64,000 bases of DNA, from assembly GCA_900095875.1 (NCBI GenBank), contig LT608311.1, forward strand, positions 992,001 through 1,056,000, given 5' to 3'. Position 1 is the first letter of the stretch; each line of letters begins with the position of its first letter. The notes under the pieces are model-generated. The model saw only the letters and a program-made list of their open reading frames with translations, had not been told where the DNA came from and ran no database searches. Of the stretch, positions 25,241 to 33,864 are shown piece after piece. A program made the position numbers and the translations under genes. The DNA is from Caecibacter massiliensis (GTDB lineage: Bacteria > Bacillota > Negativicutes > Veillonellales > Megasphaeraceae).

Positions 25241-26434
25241 TTATAATTTTTCCAGAGCCTGATCGAAATCGTTCAGCAAATCGTCTGTGTCTTCCAGTCC
25301 GGAAGACAGGCGGATCTGGCCGTACGTGATGCCAATTGCCGCCAGTTCATCGGCCGAAAGGTCACGGTGGGATGCTTTCGGCGGATAGGTCAGAGTCGTG
25401 CACGTACCGGCCAGAGTCGGTACGAAATGGACCAGTTTCAGATTGGCAATGAGTTTGTCGATCAGTTCCATTCCGCCTTTGAAATTGACGCTGAGCATGC
25501 CGCCGTATCCATTGCCTTCAAACTGCTTGTCTGCCAAAGCCTTGCTGGGAGACGAATCCAGGCCCGGATAATAGACTTTTTCTACTTTCGGATGGTGTTC
25601 AAAGAACTTTGCCAGAGCCAGGCCGTTCTGGCTCATCTTCTGGACGCGCAGCGGCAGTGTCCGCAGACTGCGTGCCAGGAGCCACGATTCCGTCGCACCC
25701 AGATTGCCGCCGTACAGGCCGAGATAGAAGCGGATCGTATCGATCAGTTTTTTCGATCCCAGCGCCGCGCCGCCTACGATATCGTCATGGCCGCCCAGGT
25801 ATTTCGTCGCGCTGTACAAAACGAGGTCGGCGCCGAATTTTGCCGGCTTGGCCACGATGGACGTAGCAAAAGTGTTGTCGATAAAGAGCAAGGCGCCGTT
25901 GTCATGGGCCACGTCTGCCAGATGCCCCAGATCCGGGACGGACATGAGCGGATTGGCAATGGTTTCCCCGTAAATAACTTTCGTGTTGGGCTTGATGTAG
26001 TCTTCCGGTTTCTGTGTATCGAAATCGATGAACGTCGTTTCGACCCCCCACTTGGAAAGTTCATGTTTTAAGAAATAGAACGTTTCCCCGTACAGCACAG
26101 GAGAAGCCAGTACATGGTCTCCCGGTCTGAGCACGGCCAGAAGCGATGTGGTGATAGCCGCCATGCCGGAAGAAAAGACCAGGCCCGTTTCCGTTCCATC
26201 GCCCGCTGCCAGAATACGCGATGCCGCATCAGAATTAGGGTTTCCCAGACGGAAATAGGCGTAGCCCGGTGCCCCTTCATCACAGATTTTATCCATCGGT
26301 TCAATAGAATCAAATATATAGGCCGATGACAAATAAATAGGAAATGTTTCCGGTATGGTCAGTGCCTTGTTCATTTCATAGCACATTTCTCCTGTCCCCG
26401 TATGCATATACGTCGTAGCCGTTCCTCTTGACAT
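25241..26434 (-). CDS. Trans-sulfuration PLP enzyme (methionine gamma-lyase family), copy 1
   Basis: A 397-residue Cys/Met-metabolism PLP enzyme, clearly diverged from copy 2 (22593-23813). It has YAYFRLGNPNSDAA, VFSSGMAAITTSL, the PLP lysine in YSATKYLGGHDDIVGG (about residue 210), and LYGETFYFLKHE at the substrate tyrosine; classical methionine gamma-lyases have LYGCT here, so the catalytic cysteine is Glu in this enzyme. Start at 26434 after GGAAGGAG; the upstream extension to 26536 is non-coding. First gene of an operon with brnQ and copy 2, downstream of phased repeats and a LuxR gene. Confidence 0.85.
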   Translation of the reverse strand: MSRGTATTYMHTGTGEMCYEMNKALTIPETFPIYLSSAYIFDSIEPMDKICDEGAPGYAYFRLGNPNSDAASRILAAGDGTETGLVFSSGMAAITTSLLAVLRPGDHVLASPVLYGETFYFLKHELSKWGVETTFIDFDTQKPEDYIKPNTKVIYGETIANPLMSVPDLGHLADVAHDNGALLFIDNTFATSIVAKPAKFGADLVLYSATKYLGGHDDIVGGAALGSKKLIDTIRFYLGLYGGNLGATESWLLARSLRTLPLRVQKMSQNGLALAKFFEHHPKVEKVYYPGLDSSPSKALADKQFEGNGYGGMLSVNFKGGMELIDKLIANLKLVHFVPTLAGTCTTLTYPPKASHRDLSADELAAIGITYGQIRLSSGLEDTDDLLNDFDQALEKL

Positions 26435-26598
26435 GATATAATCTCCTTCCCTGAGTACAGAAATCAACTGGCTGTATGACTTTTCCGGAATCGTCAATTG
26501 TCTTTTTGTTATCTTAATTATATCGGTAAAAGACAAAAAAATATATGCATCACGCGGCGTATTTATAGTAGTATTTTAGGAGTACATCGGATAAAACA

Positions 26599-26642
26599 TA
26601 CTCTTTTTATACTCCTCCCGTACTCCTTTTATACTCCACGCG
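26599..26642 (-). promoter_or_regulatory. Four 11-bp-phased direct repeats (candidate activator sites)
   Basis: On the minus strand GGAGTATAAAA / GGAGTACGGGA / GGAGTATAAAA / AGAGTATGTTT run back to back. The shared GAGTA starts exactly every 11 bp (plus-strand TACTC at 26599, 26610, 26621 and 26632), one helical turn. An inverted GAGTA copy sits at 26580-26584. The array lies about 165 bp upstream of lyase copy 1 and just after the LuxR gene terminator. Confidence 0.65.
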
Positions 26643-26702
26643 CACCCTCTCCGTCTCGTTTCCCTGCCACTTTCGTCCTCCCCGGGCTGCACGCTGTATC
26701 AT

Positions 26703-26735
26703 AAAAAAACTCTGCACGATATCTATCGTGCAGAG
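26703..26735 (-). terminator. Terminator of the LuxR-type regulator
   Basis: An 11-bp perfect stem (26710-26720 with 26725-26735), 4-nt loop, then seven T residues on the minus strand (26709-26703). Confidence 0.92.
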
Positions 26736-26753
26736 GCTGATTTCCCTATGTAC

Positions 26754-27539
26754 TTATTCCCGGGTCCGTTCCCACGTCCGTATGGTTTCCATAAGCTGCA
26801 GGCGGCTGCTGACGCCCAGCTTGGCAAAAATATGGTGCAGGTGTTTTTTTGTCGTATACTGGCTGATGACCAGATGACGGCTGATATCTTCCGTCGAATA
26901 GTGCTTCATGACCAGGCTGGCAATCTCACTTTCCCGGGGAGTCAGCCCCATAGCCGTCAGCTGATTTTCTTCCTGGTCCTTTTCTTGCTGCTGCACCTGG
27001 CATTCCTTCCATTCCCTGCGCAGGCGGATAGCCAGATGATCCTTCAGCCGGTCCAGTATTTCCATTTCGTTATCGGTAAAATCCCTCTGCCGGTCTGTCC
27101 GATAGAGGACGACTTCCCCCAGCAGCTTCCGGTTATCGGTCAGGACGATACCACTATAAAAGCTGACTTCATTGGGAAGAAGAAATGATTTCCGGACTTC
27201 TGTCACCGAATCCGTCACCTCTTCATCCGGCGTGACCAGATCGCTGCTGCGATAGGCCATAGTGCGGCGCAGGCTGATGACGCGGCGGCAGATGCCGTTC
27301 GTATTGATCAACTGGCCATAGGCTTTGATAATCTCCGGATCCATGTGGATACAGAAAGGAGACTGCAATGCCAGCTGGCCGCCCCTTTCCTCGTGAAACA
27401 GAAAAAAAGCGGCTCGCTCAAACGGTATGATATTGCGCAATGCCTCCAAAAAATACCGCTGCATGTCCCGGATTGCATCCGTACCGTGGATCAGCAGGGA
27501 TAATTCGTTGATTCCCAGCCATTCTGAATTTGTTAACAT
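26754..27539 (-). CDS. GAF-like sensor / LuxR-type HTH transcriptional regulator
   Basis: A 261-residue regulator. Residues about 15-175 resemble a GAF-like sensory domain (LRNIIPFERAAFFLF..., YSGIVLTDNRKLLGEVVLYR), and residues about 195-255 are a LuxR/GerE helix-turn-helix (LTPRESEIASLVMKHYSTEDISRHL, then TTKKHLHHIFAKLGV). No phospho-acceptor receiver domain is visible. Its terminator is followed by 11-bp-phased repeats and then the lyase-brnQ-lyase operon in the same direction, so it is the obvious candidate regulator of that operon. The signal is unknown. Confidence 0.88.
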   Translation of the reverse strand: MLTNSEWLGINELSLLIHGTDAIRDMQRYFLEALRNIIPFERAAFFLFHEERGGQLALQSPFCIHMDPEIIKAYGQLINTNGICRRVISLRRTMAYRSSDLVTPDEEVTDSVTEVRKSFLLPNEVSFYSGIVLTDNRKLLGEVVLYRTDRQRDFTDNEMEILDRLKDHLAIRLRREWKECQVQQQEKDQEENQLTAMGLTPRESEIASLVMKHYSTEDISRHLVISQYTTKKHLHHIFAKLGVSSRLQLMETIRTWERTRE

Positions 27540-27873
27540 ACTGCCACCTTCCGTCCGCCATCACCCGTCCTCCAGGGGGTCCGGCGAAAAAGTAATGCGT
27601 TTTTAATCATGTTGCCGTCGCATATCATATATACTTATTATATAATGATTATGCAAAAAAATAAAGTTTCTTCCTCGTATTTCATTCTGATGTGAATAAA
27701 TGTCTATGCCATAAACGCATTAATTTATCGTAATTTAGCAACGATTTTTTCCTTTTTTTATGCCTTATTATCATAATATGGCTGAGAATTTATTGATAGT
27801 TAAGAGAAATAAATGTATAATGATATATATTGTTAACAGTTGGGATAACGTTAAAAGACAAGGGTGATATATT
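27540..27873. other. AT-rich divergent promoter region
   Basis: 334 bp between the LuxR gene and tenI. It contains the tenI promoter (listed separately), a minus-strand TATAAT-like stretch near 27640, and an imperfect dyad TTAAC...GTTAA around 27833-27855. No gene or riboswitch was recognised. Confidence 0.5.
27793..27821 (+). promoter_or_regulatory. Promoter of tenI
   Basis: TTGATA (27793-27798), 17-bp spacer, TATAAT (27816-27821), about 50 bp before the tenI start. Confidence 0.75.
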
Positions 27874-28473
27874 GTGTTGAAATTGATTGCTGTAACAAAC
27901 CATGCGTTATGCAAACAAAATTACTGGGATCATATGGAACAGATAGCAGCTTCTGATATCGACAGCATTATTTTGCGCGAAAAAAATCTCGACGAAGAAG
28001 AATACACGAATTATGCCAAAAAGATGCAACGGCTCTGCAACCTGCATCAGAAACAGTGCATTCTCAGTTACTTCGGCCGCGTCGGTGTCAAACTCCACAT
28101 CCCCCGTTTCCAATGTTCTCTGGACTATTTGCAGTCCCATACGGCGATTACTTATTATATGACCAGCCTGGGAGTTTCTGTGCACAGCGCGGAAGAAGCC
28201 CGTCTGGCCGAAGAACTGGGCGCCCACTACATCATCGCCAGCCACGTGCTGCCCACGCCGTGCAAGCCGGCCCAGCCTCCTATCGGCCTCCAGGAACTGC
28301 GCAATATTACCAGTGCCGTACACGTCCCGGTCTATGCCCTGGGCGGTATAACGCCGGAAACGCTGCCACAGCTGGCCGGTATCCCCATCGCCGGCGTCTG
28401 CGTCATGACCGGACTCATGACCTGTGATGATGTGCCGGCATACGTGCAGAAGCTGCGTCAGGCAATGCAGTAG
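27874..28473 (+). CDS. tenI: TenI-like thiazole tautomerase / ThiE-fold protein
   Basis: A 199-residue ThiE/TenI-family TIM-barrel protein. LREKNL (residues 35-40) is the family's thiazole-region motif. The ThiE IND-R catalytic segment is replaced (CILSYFGRVG), while VSVHSAEEA and SHVLPTPCK match the His and H-V-x-x-T-x-C-K pattern of TenI. TenI isomerises the thiazole product of ThiG, so this suits the thiSGH genes 6 kb away better than a thiamine-phosphate synthase role. The start is GTG at 27874 (or TTG at 27877) behind AAGGG. It is followed 16 bp later by an isochorismatase-family gene. Confidence 0.7.
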   Translation: MLKLIAVTNHALCKQNYWDHMEQIAASDIDSIILREKNLDEEEYTNYAKKMQRLCNLHQKQCILSYFGRVGVKLHIPRFQCSLDYLQSHTAITYYMTSLGVSVHSAEEARLAEELGAHYIIASHVLPTPCKPAQPPIGLQELRNITSAVHVPVYALGGITPETLPQLAGIPIAGVCVMTGLMTCDDVPAYVQKLRQAMQ

Positions 28474-28489
28474 AAAGGATGTCCTATTC

Positions 28490-29011
28490 ATGAAACAAGC
28501 TTATATTATCATCGATATGCAGAATGATTTCATCGACGGGGCTCTGGGTACGAAAGAAGCACCGCTCATCGTACCGCGCATCGAAGCCCTTCTTCAGGCT
28601 GCCAAAAAAGACGAAACGCACCAGACGGATTTCATCTTCACCCAGGATACACATGGCGAAGACTATATGGATACGCAGGAAGGACGTAAACTCCCCGTTC
28701 CCCATTGCATCCGCGATACCCACGGCTGGCAGATCTGCCGGGACCTTCTGCCGTATACGCTCATGGCACCGGTCCTGGAAAAACCGACTTTCGGCTGCAC
28801 CCAGCTCGTCGAAGAAGCGGCACCATACGACCGCCTGGTCCTCATGGGGCTCTGCACGGATATCTGCGTCATTTCCAATGCCATGCTCCTAAAAGCCTAT
28901 TTCCCGGAAAAGGAAATCGCCGTCCGGAGCGACTGCTGTGCCGGTGTCACACCGGAAAGCCACGCCGAAGCCCTGCGCGCCATGAAGCGCTGTCATATCG
29001 ATATTATCTGA
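28490..29011 (+). CDS. Isochorismatase/nicotinamidase-family cysteine hydrolase
   Basis: A 173-residue cysteine hydrolase. The triad is visible: Asp in IIIDMQNDF (residue 9), Lys in LEKPTFG (about residue 102), and Cys in GLCTDICV (about residue 124). The D-x-D/H metal-site pattern near FTQDTHGEDY resembles nicotinamidase, which converts nicotinamide to nicotinate for NAD salvage. The start at 28490 follows GAAAGGA. Probably cotranscribed with tenI; terminator directly after. Confidence 0.88.
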   Translation: MKQAYIIIDMQNDFIDGALGTKEAPLIVPRIEALLQAAKKDETHQTDFIFTQDTHGEDYMDTQEGRKLPVPHCIRDTHGWQICRDLLPYTLMAPVLEKPTFGCTQLVEEAAPYDRLVLMGLCTDICVISNAMLLKAYFPEKEIAVRSDCCAGVTPESHAEALRAMKRCHIDII

Positions 29012-29017
29012 TTATGC

Positions 29018-29046
29018 CAGACCGTCTTTCCGACGGTCTGCTTTTT
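29018..29046 (+). terminator. Terminator of tenI and hydrolase genes
   Basis: CAGACCGTC (29018-29026) pairs with GACGGTCTG (29032-29040) followed by CTTTTT. Confidence 0.9.
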
Positions 29047-29177
29047 GCGTCATCGTATTTCTTTATGTCTGTTATAATATATCTATGTTTTGACATATGT
29101 CATCATCACCAGTATAATAGGAACAGGGCATGGTACAGCCCATGCCCTGTATCGTCATGGTGAAAGGAGGAGTATTT

Positions 29178-29555
29178 ATGCCGCGTCCCCAACGCTGCCG
29201 CCGTGTCTGTTCTCTGCCCCGTCAGGAATCGTTTACTCCCGACGGAAAGCAAAATGATTGTGATACTATCGTAATGACTGTCGATGAATATGAAGTCATC
29301 CGCCTCATGGATCTGGTCGGTCTGACACAGGAACAGGCTGCTGTACAGATGGATGTAGGCCGCACGACTGTAACGGGAATCTATGAATCGGCCCGTCATA
29401 AAGTAGCTTTGGCACTGGTATACGGCAGACGCCTGCTCATCCAGGGCGGTAAAATCCAGGTTTGTGAACGCGCCGGTTCGTGCTGCAATCCATTCTGCCG
29501 GGCTGTCCGCGAAAAACGGGATACGATCCCACAAAAGGAGAATGATACACAATGA
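29178..29555 (+). CDS. DUF134 family HTH protein
   Basis: A 125-residue protein of the DUF134 family. It has an N-terminal MPRPQRCRRVCSLP cysteine/arginine segment, a sigma-like HTH (VIRLMDLVGLTQEQAAVQMD...RTTVTGIYESARHKVA), and a C-terminal cysteine patch (CERAGSCCNPFC). These proteins are frequently linked to Mrp-type ATPases, as here, and probably act as metal- or Fe-S-responsive regulators. The start at 29178 follows AAAGGAGG. Stop and next start overlap (ATGA). Confidence 0.9.
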   Translation: MPRPQRCRRVCSLPRQESFTPDGKQNDCDTIVMTVDEYEVIRLMDLVGLTQEQAAVQMDVGRTTVTGIYESARHKVALALVYGRRLLIQGGKIQVCERAGSCCNPFCRAVREKRDTIPQKENDTQ

Positions 29556-30388
29556 GTGAAAACTGTAATCACGACTGTTCCAGCTGCGCCAGCAACTGTG
29601 AAAGCCGTACGGAACCACAGAGCCTTCTGGCAAAGCCTCATGAAGGCACCCATGTCAAACACGTCATCGCCGTCGTCAGCGGCAAAGGCGGCGTCGGTAA
29701 ATCCCTGGTCACGTCGCTCATGGCCGTACAGATGCACCGCCGTGGCTTTAAAACGGCAATCCTCGATGCCGATATTACCGGCCCTTCCATTCCGAAAGTA
29801 TTCGGCATCACCGATCGTGCTACGGGCAGCGAAGCCGGCATCAATCCGGTCGTCACCAAAGGCGGCATTGAAGTCATGTCCATGAACGTCCTTCTGGAAG
29901 ATACGGCCTCGCCCGTCGTCTGGAGAGGACCGGTCATTTCCGGAGCAGTCAAACAGTTCTGGACCGACGTGCTCTGGGGCGACATCGACTACATGTTCGT
30001 CGATATGCCTCCGGGAACGGGCGATGTTCCCCTGACCGTATTCCAGAGCCTGCCCGTCGATGGCATCCTCGTCGTCACTTCCCCGCAGGAACTGGTTTCC
30101 CTCATCGTCGAAAAGGCATTGAAGATGTCTGAACTGATGCACATCCCCGTCCTGGGCCTCATCGAAAACATGAGCTACTTCGAATGCCCGAACTGCCATG
30201 AAAAAGTAGAAATCTACGGCCCGAGCCGCGTCGATGAATCGGCTCAGAAGTATGGCATCAGCCATACGGCCAAACTGCCGATCGATCCAGCCTTTGCCGC
30301 GCACTGCGATAAGGGCGATATCGAAAGCTACCAGGCCGATTATCTGTCCGATACGGCTGCCTTCCTCGAAGGCGTACTGGGTAAATAA
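29552..30388 (+). CDS. Mrp/NBP35-family Fe-S cluster carrier ATPase
   Basis: A 278-residue P-loop ATPase of the Mrp/ApbC/NBP35 group that binds and transfers Fe-S clusters. It has a cysteine-rich N-terminus (C5, C9, C12, C16), a deviant Walker A VSGKGGVGKS (about residues 42-51), Walker B-type DADITGPSIP, PPGTGDVPLT, and the C-terminal CPNC (about residue 212) that bridges the cluster in the dimer. It overlaps the DUF134 stop by 4 bp, so the two are coupled. Confidence 0.95.
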   Translation: MSENCNHDCSSCASNCESRTEPQSLLAKPHEGTHVKHVIAVVSGKGGVGKSLVTSLMAVQMHRRGFKTAILDADITGPSIPKVFGITDRATGSEAGINPVVTKGGIEVMSMNVLLEDTASPVVWRGPVISGAVKQFWTDVLWGDIDYMFVDMPPGTGDVPLTVFQSLPVDGILVVTSPQELVSLIVEKALKMSELMHIPVLGLIENMSYFECPNCHEKVEIYGPSRVDESAQKYGISHTAKLPIDPAFAAHCDKGDIESYQADYLSDTAAFLEGVLGK

Positions 30389-30413
30389 AAGTCCCATTTA
30401 CGATAAGACAACC

Positions 30414-30464
30414 AAAGGCTGCCGCAAAATGACTCACAAGTTCATTTTGCGGCAGCCTTTTTGC
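30414..30464. terminator. Terminator of the DUF134-Mrp operon (GGCTGCCGC family)
   Basis: A 19-bp stem (30414-30432 with 30442-30460) followed by T5. Its GGCTGCCGCAAAATGA arm matches the dispersed hairpin family. Convergent with livF. Confidence 0.88.
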
Positions 30465-30508
30465 ACTGGAAAGAGTATCCGGGCAATTCTCCCTGTGAAA
30501 TAACGATA

Positions 30509-31222
30509 TTATTTTTTGCCGCCCAGATACGCCGCCGTGACCTGGGGATTGGCCGCTACTTCCGATGCCTTTCCCTGCAGGACGATATGCCCTGTTTCCA
30601 TGACATAAGCGTAATCGGCAATCTGCAGAGCCTTTTTGGCATTCTGTTCGACCAGGAGGATCGTCGTACCGCTTCCATTGATATCTTTGATGACGTCAAA
30701 GATTTCCTGTACGACGATGGGAGCCAGCCCCATAGACGGTTCGTCCAGAAGGAGCAGCTCCGGCCGGGCCATGACAGCACGGCCGATGGCCAGCATCTGC
30801 TGTTCGCCGCCGGACAGCGTTCCGCCGAACTGCTTTTTCCGTTCTTCCAGCCGGGGGAAGCGGTCGTAGACTTTTTTCAGATCTGCGGCAATGCCCCCTT
30901 TATCACTGCGCTGGTAGGCACCGAGGTACAGATTTTCTTCGACGCTCATATTCTGCAGGATCTGCCGGCCTTCCGGCACCAGAGATATGCCTTCGTGAAC
31001 GACCTGATACGGTTTCGTTCCGGCAAGAGGTTTCCCTTTGAAACGGATTTCCCCTTCTCTGGGAGATACCAGTCCCATGATGGTCTTCATGGTCGTCGAT
31101 TTTCCGGCGCCATTGGCCCCGATAAGAGAAACGATACTGCCTTCCGGTACAGACAGGCTGATGCCTTTGAGGGCCATGATGCTGCCGTATCCGGCTACGA
31201 TGTTCTGTAATTCCAGGAGCAT
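30509..31222 (-). CDS. livF: Branched-chain amino acid ABC transporter ATPase LivF
   Basis: A 237-residue ABC ATPase with Walker A GANGAGKST (about residues 36-44), signature LSGGEQQMLAIGRA and Walker B LLLLDEPSMGLAP. It energises Leu/Ile/Val import with LivG, LivH, LivM and the binding protein LivJ. Its start overlaps the livG stop. Last gene of the T-box-controlled operon. Confidence 0.95.
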   Translation of the reverse strand: MLLELQNIVAGYGSIMALKGISLSVPEGSIVSLIGANGAGKSTTMKTIMGLVSPREGEIRFKGKPLAGTKPYQVVHEGISLVPEGRQILQNMSVEENLYLGAYQRSDKGGIAADLKKVYDRFPRLEERKKQFGGTLSGGEQQMLAIGRAVMARPELLLLDEPSMGLAPIVVQEIFDVIKDINGSGTTILLVEQNAKKALQIADYAYVMETGHIVLQGKASEVAANPQVTAAYLGGKK

Positions 31223-31989
31223 TACTCTTCATCCTCCTTTCCCAGATAGGCTTCGATGACAGCCGGATTATTCTGGATTTCCGACGGAGTCCCTTCGGCC
31301 AGTTTTTTACCGAAATTAATGACCACCAGGCGGTCGCACAAATCCATCATGAGATTCATATCGTGTTCGATGAGCAGGATGCTCACGTGATACGTATCGC
31401 GCAGTCCCCGGATAAGTGTCCCCAGTGACGCCGTTTCGCTGTCATTCATGCCGGCAGCCGGTTCGTCGAGGAGCAGCAGTTTGGGATGGGTGGACATGGC
31501 CCGGGCGATTTCCAGTTTGCGCTGTTTGCCGTAAGGCAGGCTGGATGCCATCGTATGGGCGTCCTGATTGAGGCCGACGAACTTCAGGAAATCCATGGCC
31601 CGCTGCCGCGCTTCCTGTTCTTCCCGCTTCTGGCCTTTCGTGTGGAACACGCTGGACCAGATGCCGGAATGAAGCTGGGTGTGGCAGCCGACGAGGCAGT
31701 TTTCCAGGACCGTCATCTGGGGAAAGAGGCGGATGTTCTGAAACGTCCGGGCAATGCCCAGAGATGTGATTTCATGCGGTTTCTTCCCTTCGATGGATTC
31801 ACCCTGAAAGAGGATATCTCCTTCCGATACCTGATACACGCCGGTAATCAGATTGAACAGGGTCGTCTTGCCGGCACCATTAGGGCCGATAATGCCGTAA
31901 ATCTGTCCGTCTTCCACGGAAAAAGAAATATCGGAAGAAGCCGTGACCCCGCCAAAGCGTTTGACGACATGTTGTAATTCCAGAAGCAT
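31222..31989 (-). CDS. livG: Branched-chain amino acid ABC transporter ATPase LivG
   Basis: A 255-residue ABC ATPase with Walker A GPNGAGKTT and Walker B LLLLDEPAAGMN. The helical-domain region is typical of LivG (ARTFQNIRLFPQMTVLENCLVG), and the signature is unusually drifted (SSLPYGKQRKLEIARAM instead of LSGGQ, which is normal in LivG). It overlaps livM by one base at its start and livF at its end. Confidence 0.95.
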   Translation of the reverse strand: MLLELQHVVKRFGGVTASSDISFSVEDGQIYGIIGPNGAGKTTLFNLITGVYQVSEGDILFQGESIEGKKPHEITSLGIARTFQNIRLFPQMTVLENCLVGCHTQLHSGIWSSVFHTKGQKREEQEARQRAMDFLKFVGLNQDAHTMASSLPYGKQRKLEIARAMSTHPKLLLLDEPAAGMNDSETASLGTLIRGLRDTYHVSILLIEHDMNLMMDLCDRLVVINFGKKLAEGTPSEIQNNPAVIEAYLGKEDEE

Positions 31990-32948
31990 TACCGGTCACC
32001 TTCTTTCGCCGCTTCCTGCACAGCCCGGGGCGTATGCCGGCGGTGCAGTTTTTTCAGGACATCATAGGACAGGATGCCATCGGGACGGAAAGCCATGAGT
32101 GCTACCAGCATGATGCCGTAGAGCATATCCCGGTATTCGGCCAGGTCGCGCAGCAGTTCCGGCAGTACGGTCAGGATAACTGCGCCCAGAGGCGAACCCC
32201 ACATGACATTGCTGCCGCCGAATACACAATACAACAGGGCGTCGACGACTTTATGCCAGGAGAAATCAGTCGGGCTGATGAAATTGGCCGTGTGGGCAAA
32301 GAGAGCCCCGGCAACACCGGCAAAGAACGCGCTGAATAAAAAGGACATCATCTTATAATATACAATAGGGATACCTGAAAGTTCCGCCGCGTGTTCATCG
32401 GCTTTGATAGCGGCAAAGGCCCGGCCGATGCGGGATTGTTCCAGCCGGTGCCAGAACCAGAGGACGGCCGCAACGACGATCAGCAGGGCCAGGCACATGA
32501 GGAGCTGGCCTCCCGTCTGGGTATCCATATCGAGGACATCGAGGAGGTCGCTGGCCAGGTCTCCCAGGGTATTGGCCATAGAAGGGATTCCCGAGAGGCC
32601 CAGGGCTCCGTTGGTGATTTTCAGATTCAGGGCCAGGACGCGGACGACTTCACCAAATCCCAAAGTAGCGATTGCCAGGTACATGCCGCGCAGCCGCGTC
32701 GTCGGGATTCCGACGACCAGTGCCACGGCAGCTGCCATGATACCACCGAGGACGATGGCTGCCGCCATGGGAAGTCCGGCCTGCATGGTCAGGATGGCCG
32801 ACGTATAGGCGCCGACACTCATGAACCCGGCGTTTCCCAGGGACATCTGACCGGTGCATAAGGTCATATAGACCGACAACGACAAGATAATGTTGATACA
32901 GGAAAACACGACGACCTGCAGGACATAGCCATTCAGTATTTCATCCAT
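31989..32948 (-). CDS. livM: Branched-chain amino acid ABC transporter permease LivM
   Basis: A 319-residue inner-membrane permease with about eight to nine helices. It contains LSVYMTLCTGQMSLGNAGFMSVGAY near the N-terminus and the EAA-like loop IGRAFAAIKADEHAAELSGI, both typical of LivM. Overlaps its neighbours livH and livG by one base. Confidence 0.95.
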   Translation of the reverse strand: MDEILNGYVLQVVVFSCINIILSLSVYMTLCTGQMSLGNAGFMSVGAYTSAILTMQAGLPMAAAIVLGGIMAAAVALVVGIPTTRLRGMYLAIATLGFGEVVRVLALNLKITNGALGLSGIPSMANTLGDLASDLLDVLDMDTQTGGQLLMCLALLIVVAAVLWFWHRLEQSRIGRAFAAIKADEHAAELSGIPIVYYKMMSFLFSAFFAGVAGALFAHTANFISPTDFSWHKVVDALLYCVFGGSNVMWGSPLGAVILTVLPELLRDLAEYRDMLYGIMLVALMAFRPDGILSYDVLKKLHRRHTPRAVQEAAKEGDR

Positions 32949-33829
32949 TATGGTCTGCCTCCTTTGCCGGCTTTGGAAAAGAGCCCTTCAGGCCGGAAGA
33001 ACAAGATGAGGATGATGATGCCGAAAGCGACGGCATCGCGATAGGACGACGCACCATAGGCGACGCTGAATACTTCGGCAATACCCAGGATAAAGCCGCC
33101 CATCATGGCACCGCGGATATTTCCCAGTCCACCCATGATGAGAACGGCCAGGCCTTTAAAGCCCATGGTCATGCCCATGGTCGGTTCGATGGCATTGAAG
33201 GAAAGGCCGACCAGGACGCCGGCAGCCGCTCCCAGAGATGAAGCCAGCATGACCGTGAAGGTGATGATACGGCTGGTGTTGATGCCCAGAAGGCCCGCTG
33301 TTTCGATATTTTCCGACGTCGCCTTGACGGCCTTGCCGATTTTCGTCTTATCCAACAGGAGCGTGAGCAGCACCATCAGGACGATAGCCGTGCCGAAACC
33401 GACGATCTGGATCATGGATACTTTAAAGAGACCGGCATTCATGAGCGCCCCTTCAAACTGAGGCGGGAAGGACTGGGTCTGGGGCCCCCAGATCTTGAGG
33501 GCCAGACTTTCCAAGAAAATCGATACGCCGATCGTACTGATGAGCGGTGCCAAGTGCGTTACCTTGCGGCGGCGCAGCGGGCGTAGTGCCAGGTATTCCA
33601 GGAAAAATCCCAGGACAGCCCCGCCCAGCATAGCACCGATGAGAGCCACGAATATATTGGCTCCGGCTGCCGTTACCAGCATCAGGCCGATAAAGGCACC
33701 AAACATGAAGATTTCGCCATGGGCCATATTGATGATGTTCAACACCCCGAAAACCAGCGTATAGCCAATGGCAATGACAGCATAGGCACTGCCAAGATTC
33801 AATCCATTAATAAGCTGCTGAAAAAACAC
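32948..33829 (-). CDS. livH: Branched-chain amino acid ABC transporter permease LivH
   Basis: A 293-residue permease. The family N-terminus FFQQLINGLNLGSAYAVIAIG follows directly, with NIINMAHGEIFMFGAF a few helices in. The GTG at 33829 is chosen: AGAGGGG precedes it by 8 bp and the length suits LivH. An ATG at 33883 would overlap livJ and add 18 residues without a site. It lies 35 bp after livJ. Confidence 0.92.
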   Translation of the reverse strand: MFFQQLINGLNLGSAYAVIAIGYTLVFGVLNIINMAHGEIFMFGAFIGLMLVTAAGANIFVALIGAMLGGAVLGFFLEYLALRPLRRRKVTHLAPLISTIGVSIFLESLALKIWGPQTQSFPPQFEGALMNAGLFKVSMIQIVGFGTAIVLMVLLTLLLDKTKIGKAVKATSENIETAGLLGINTSRIITFTVMLASSLGAAAGVLVGLSFNAIEPTMGMTMGFKGLAVLIMGGLGNIRGAMMGGFILGIAEVFSVAYGASSYRDAVAFGIIILILFFRPEGLFSKAGKGGRP

Positions 33830-33864
33830 GATATATACCCCTCTGTCTAAAAACCAAGAACTGA

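Noticed and set aside
27874-28473. Thiamine-phosphate synthase ThiE as the call for the gene at 27874
   Set aside because: The ThiE catalytic IND-R segment is missing and the H-V-x-x-T-x-C-K pattern fits TenI better.
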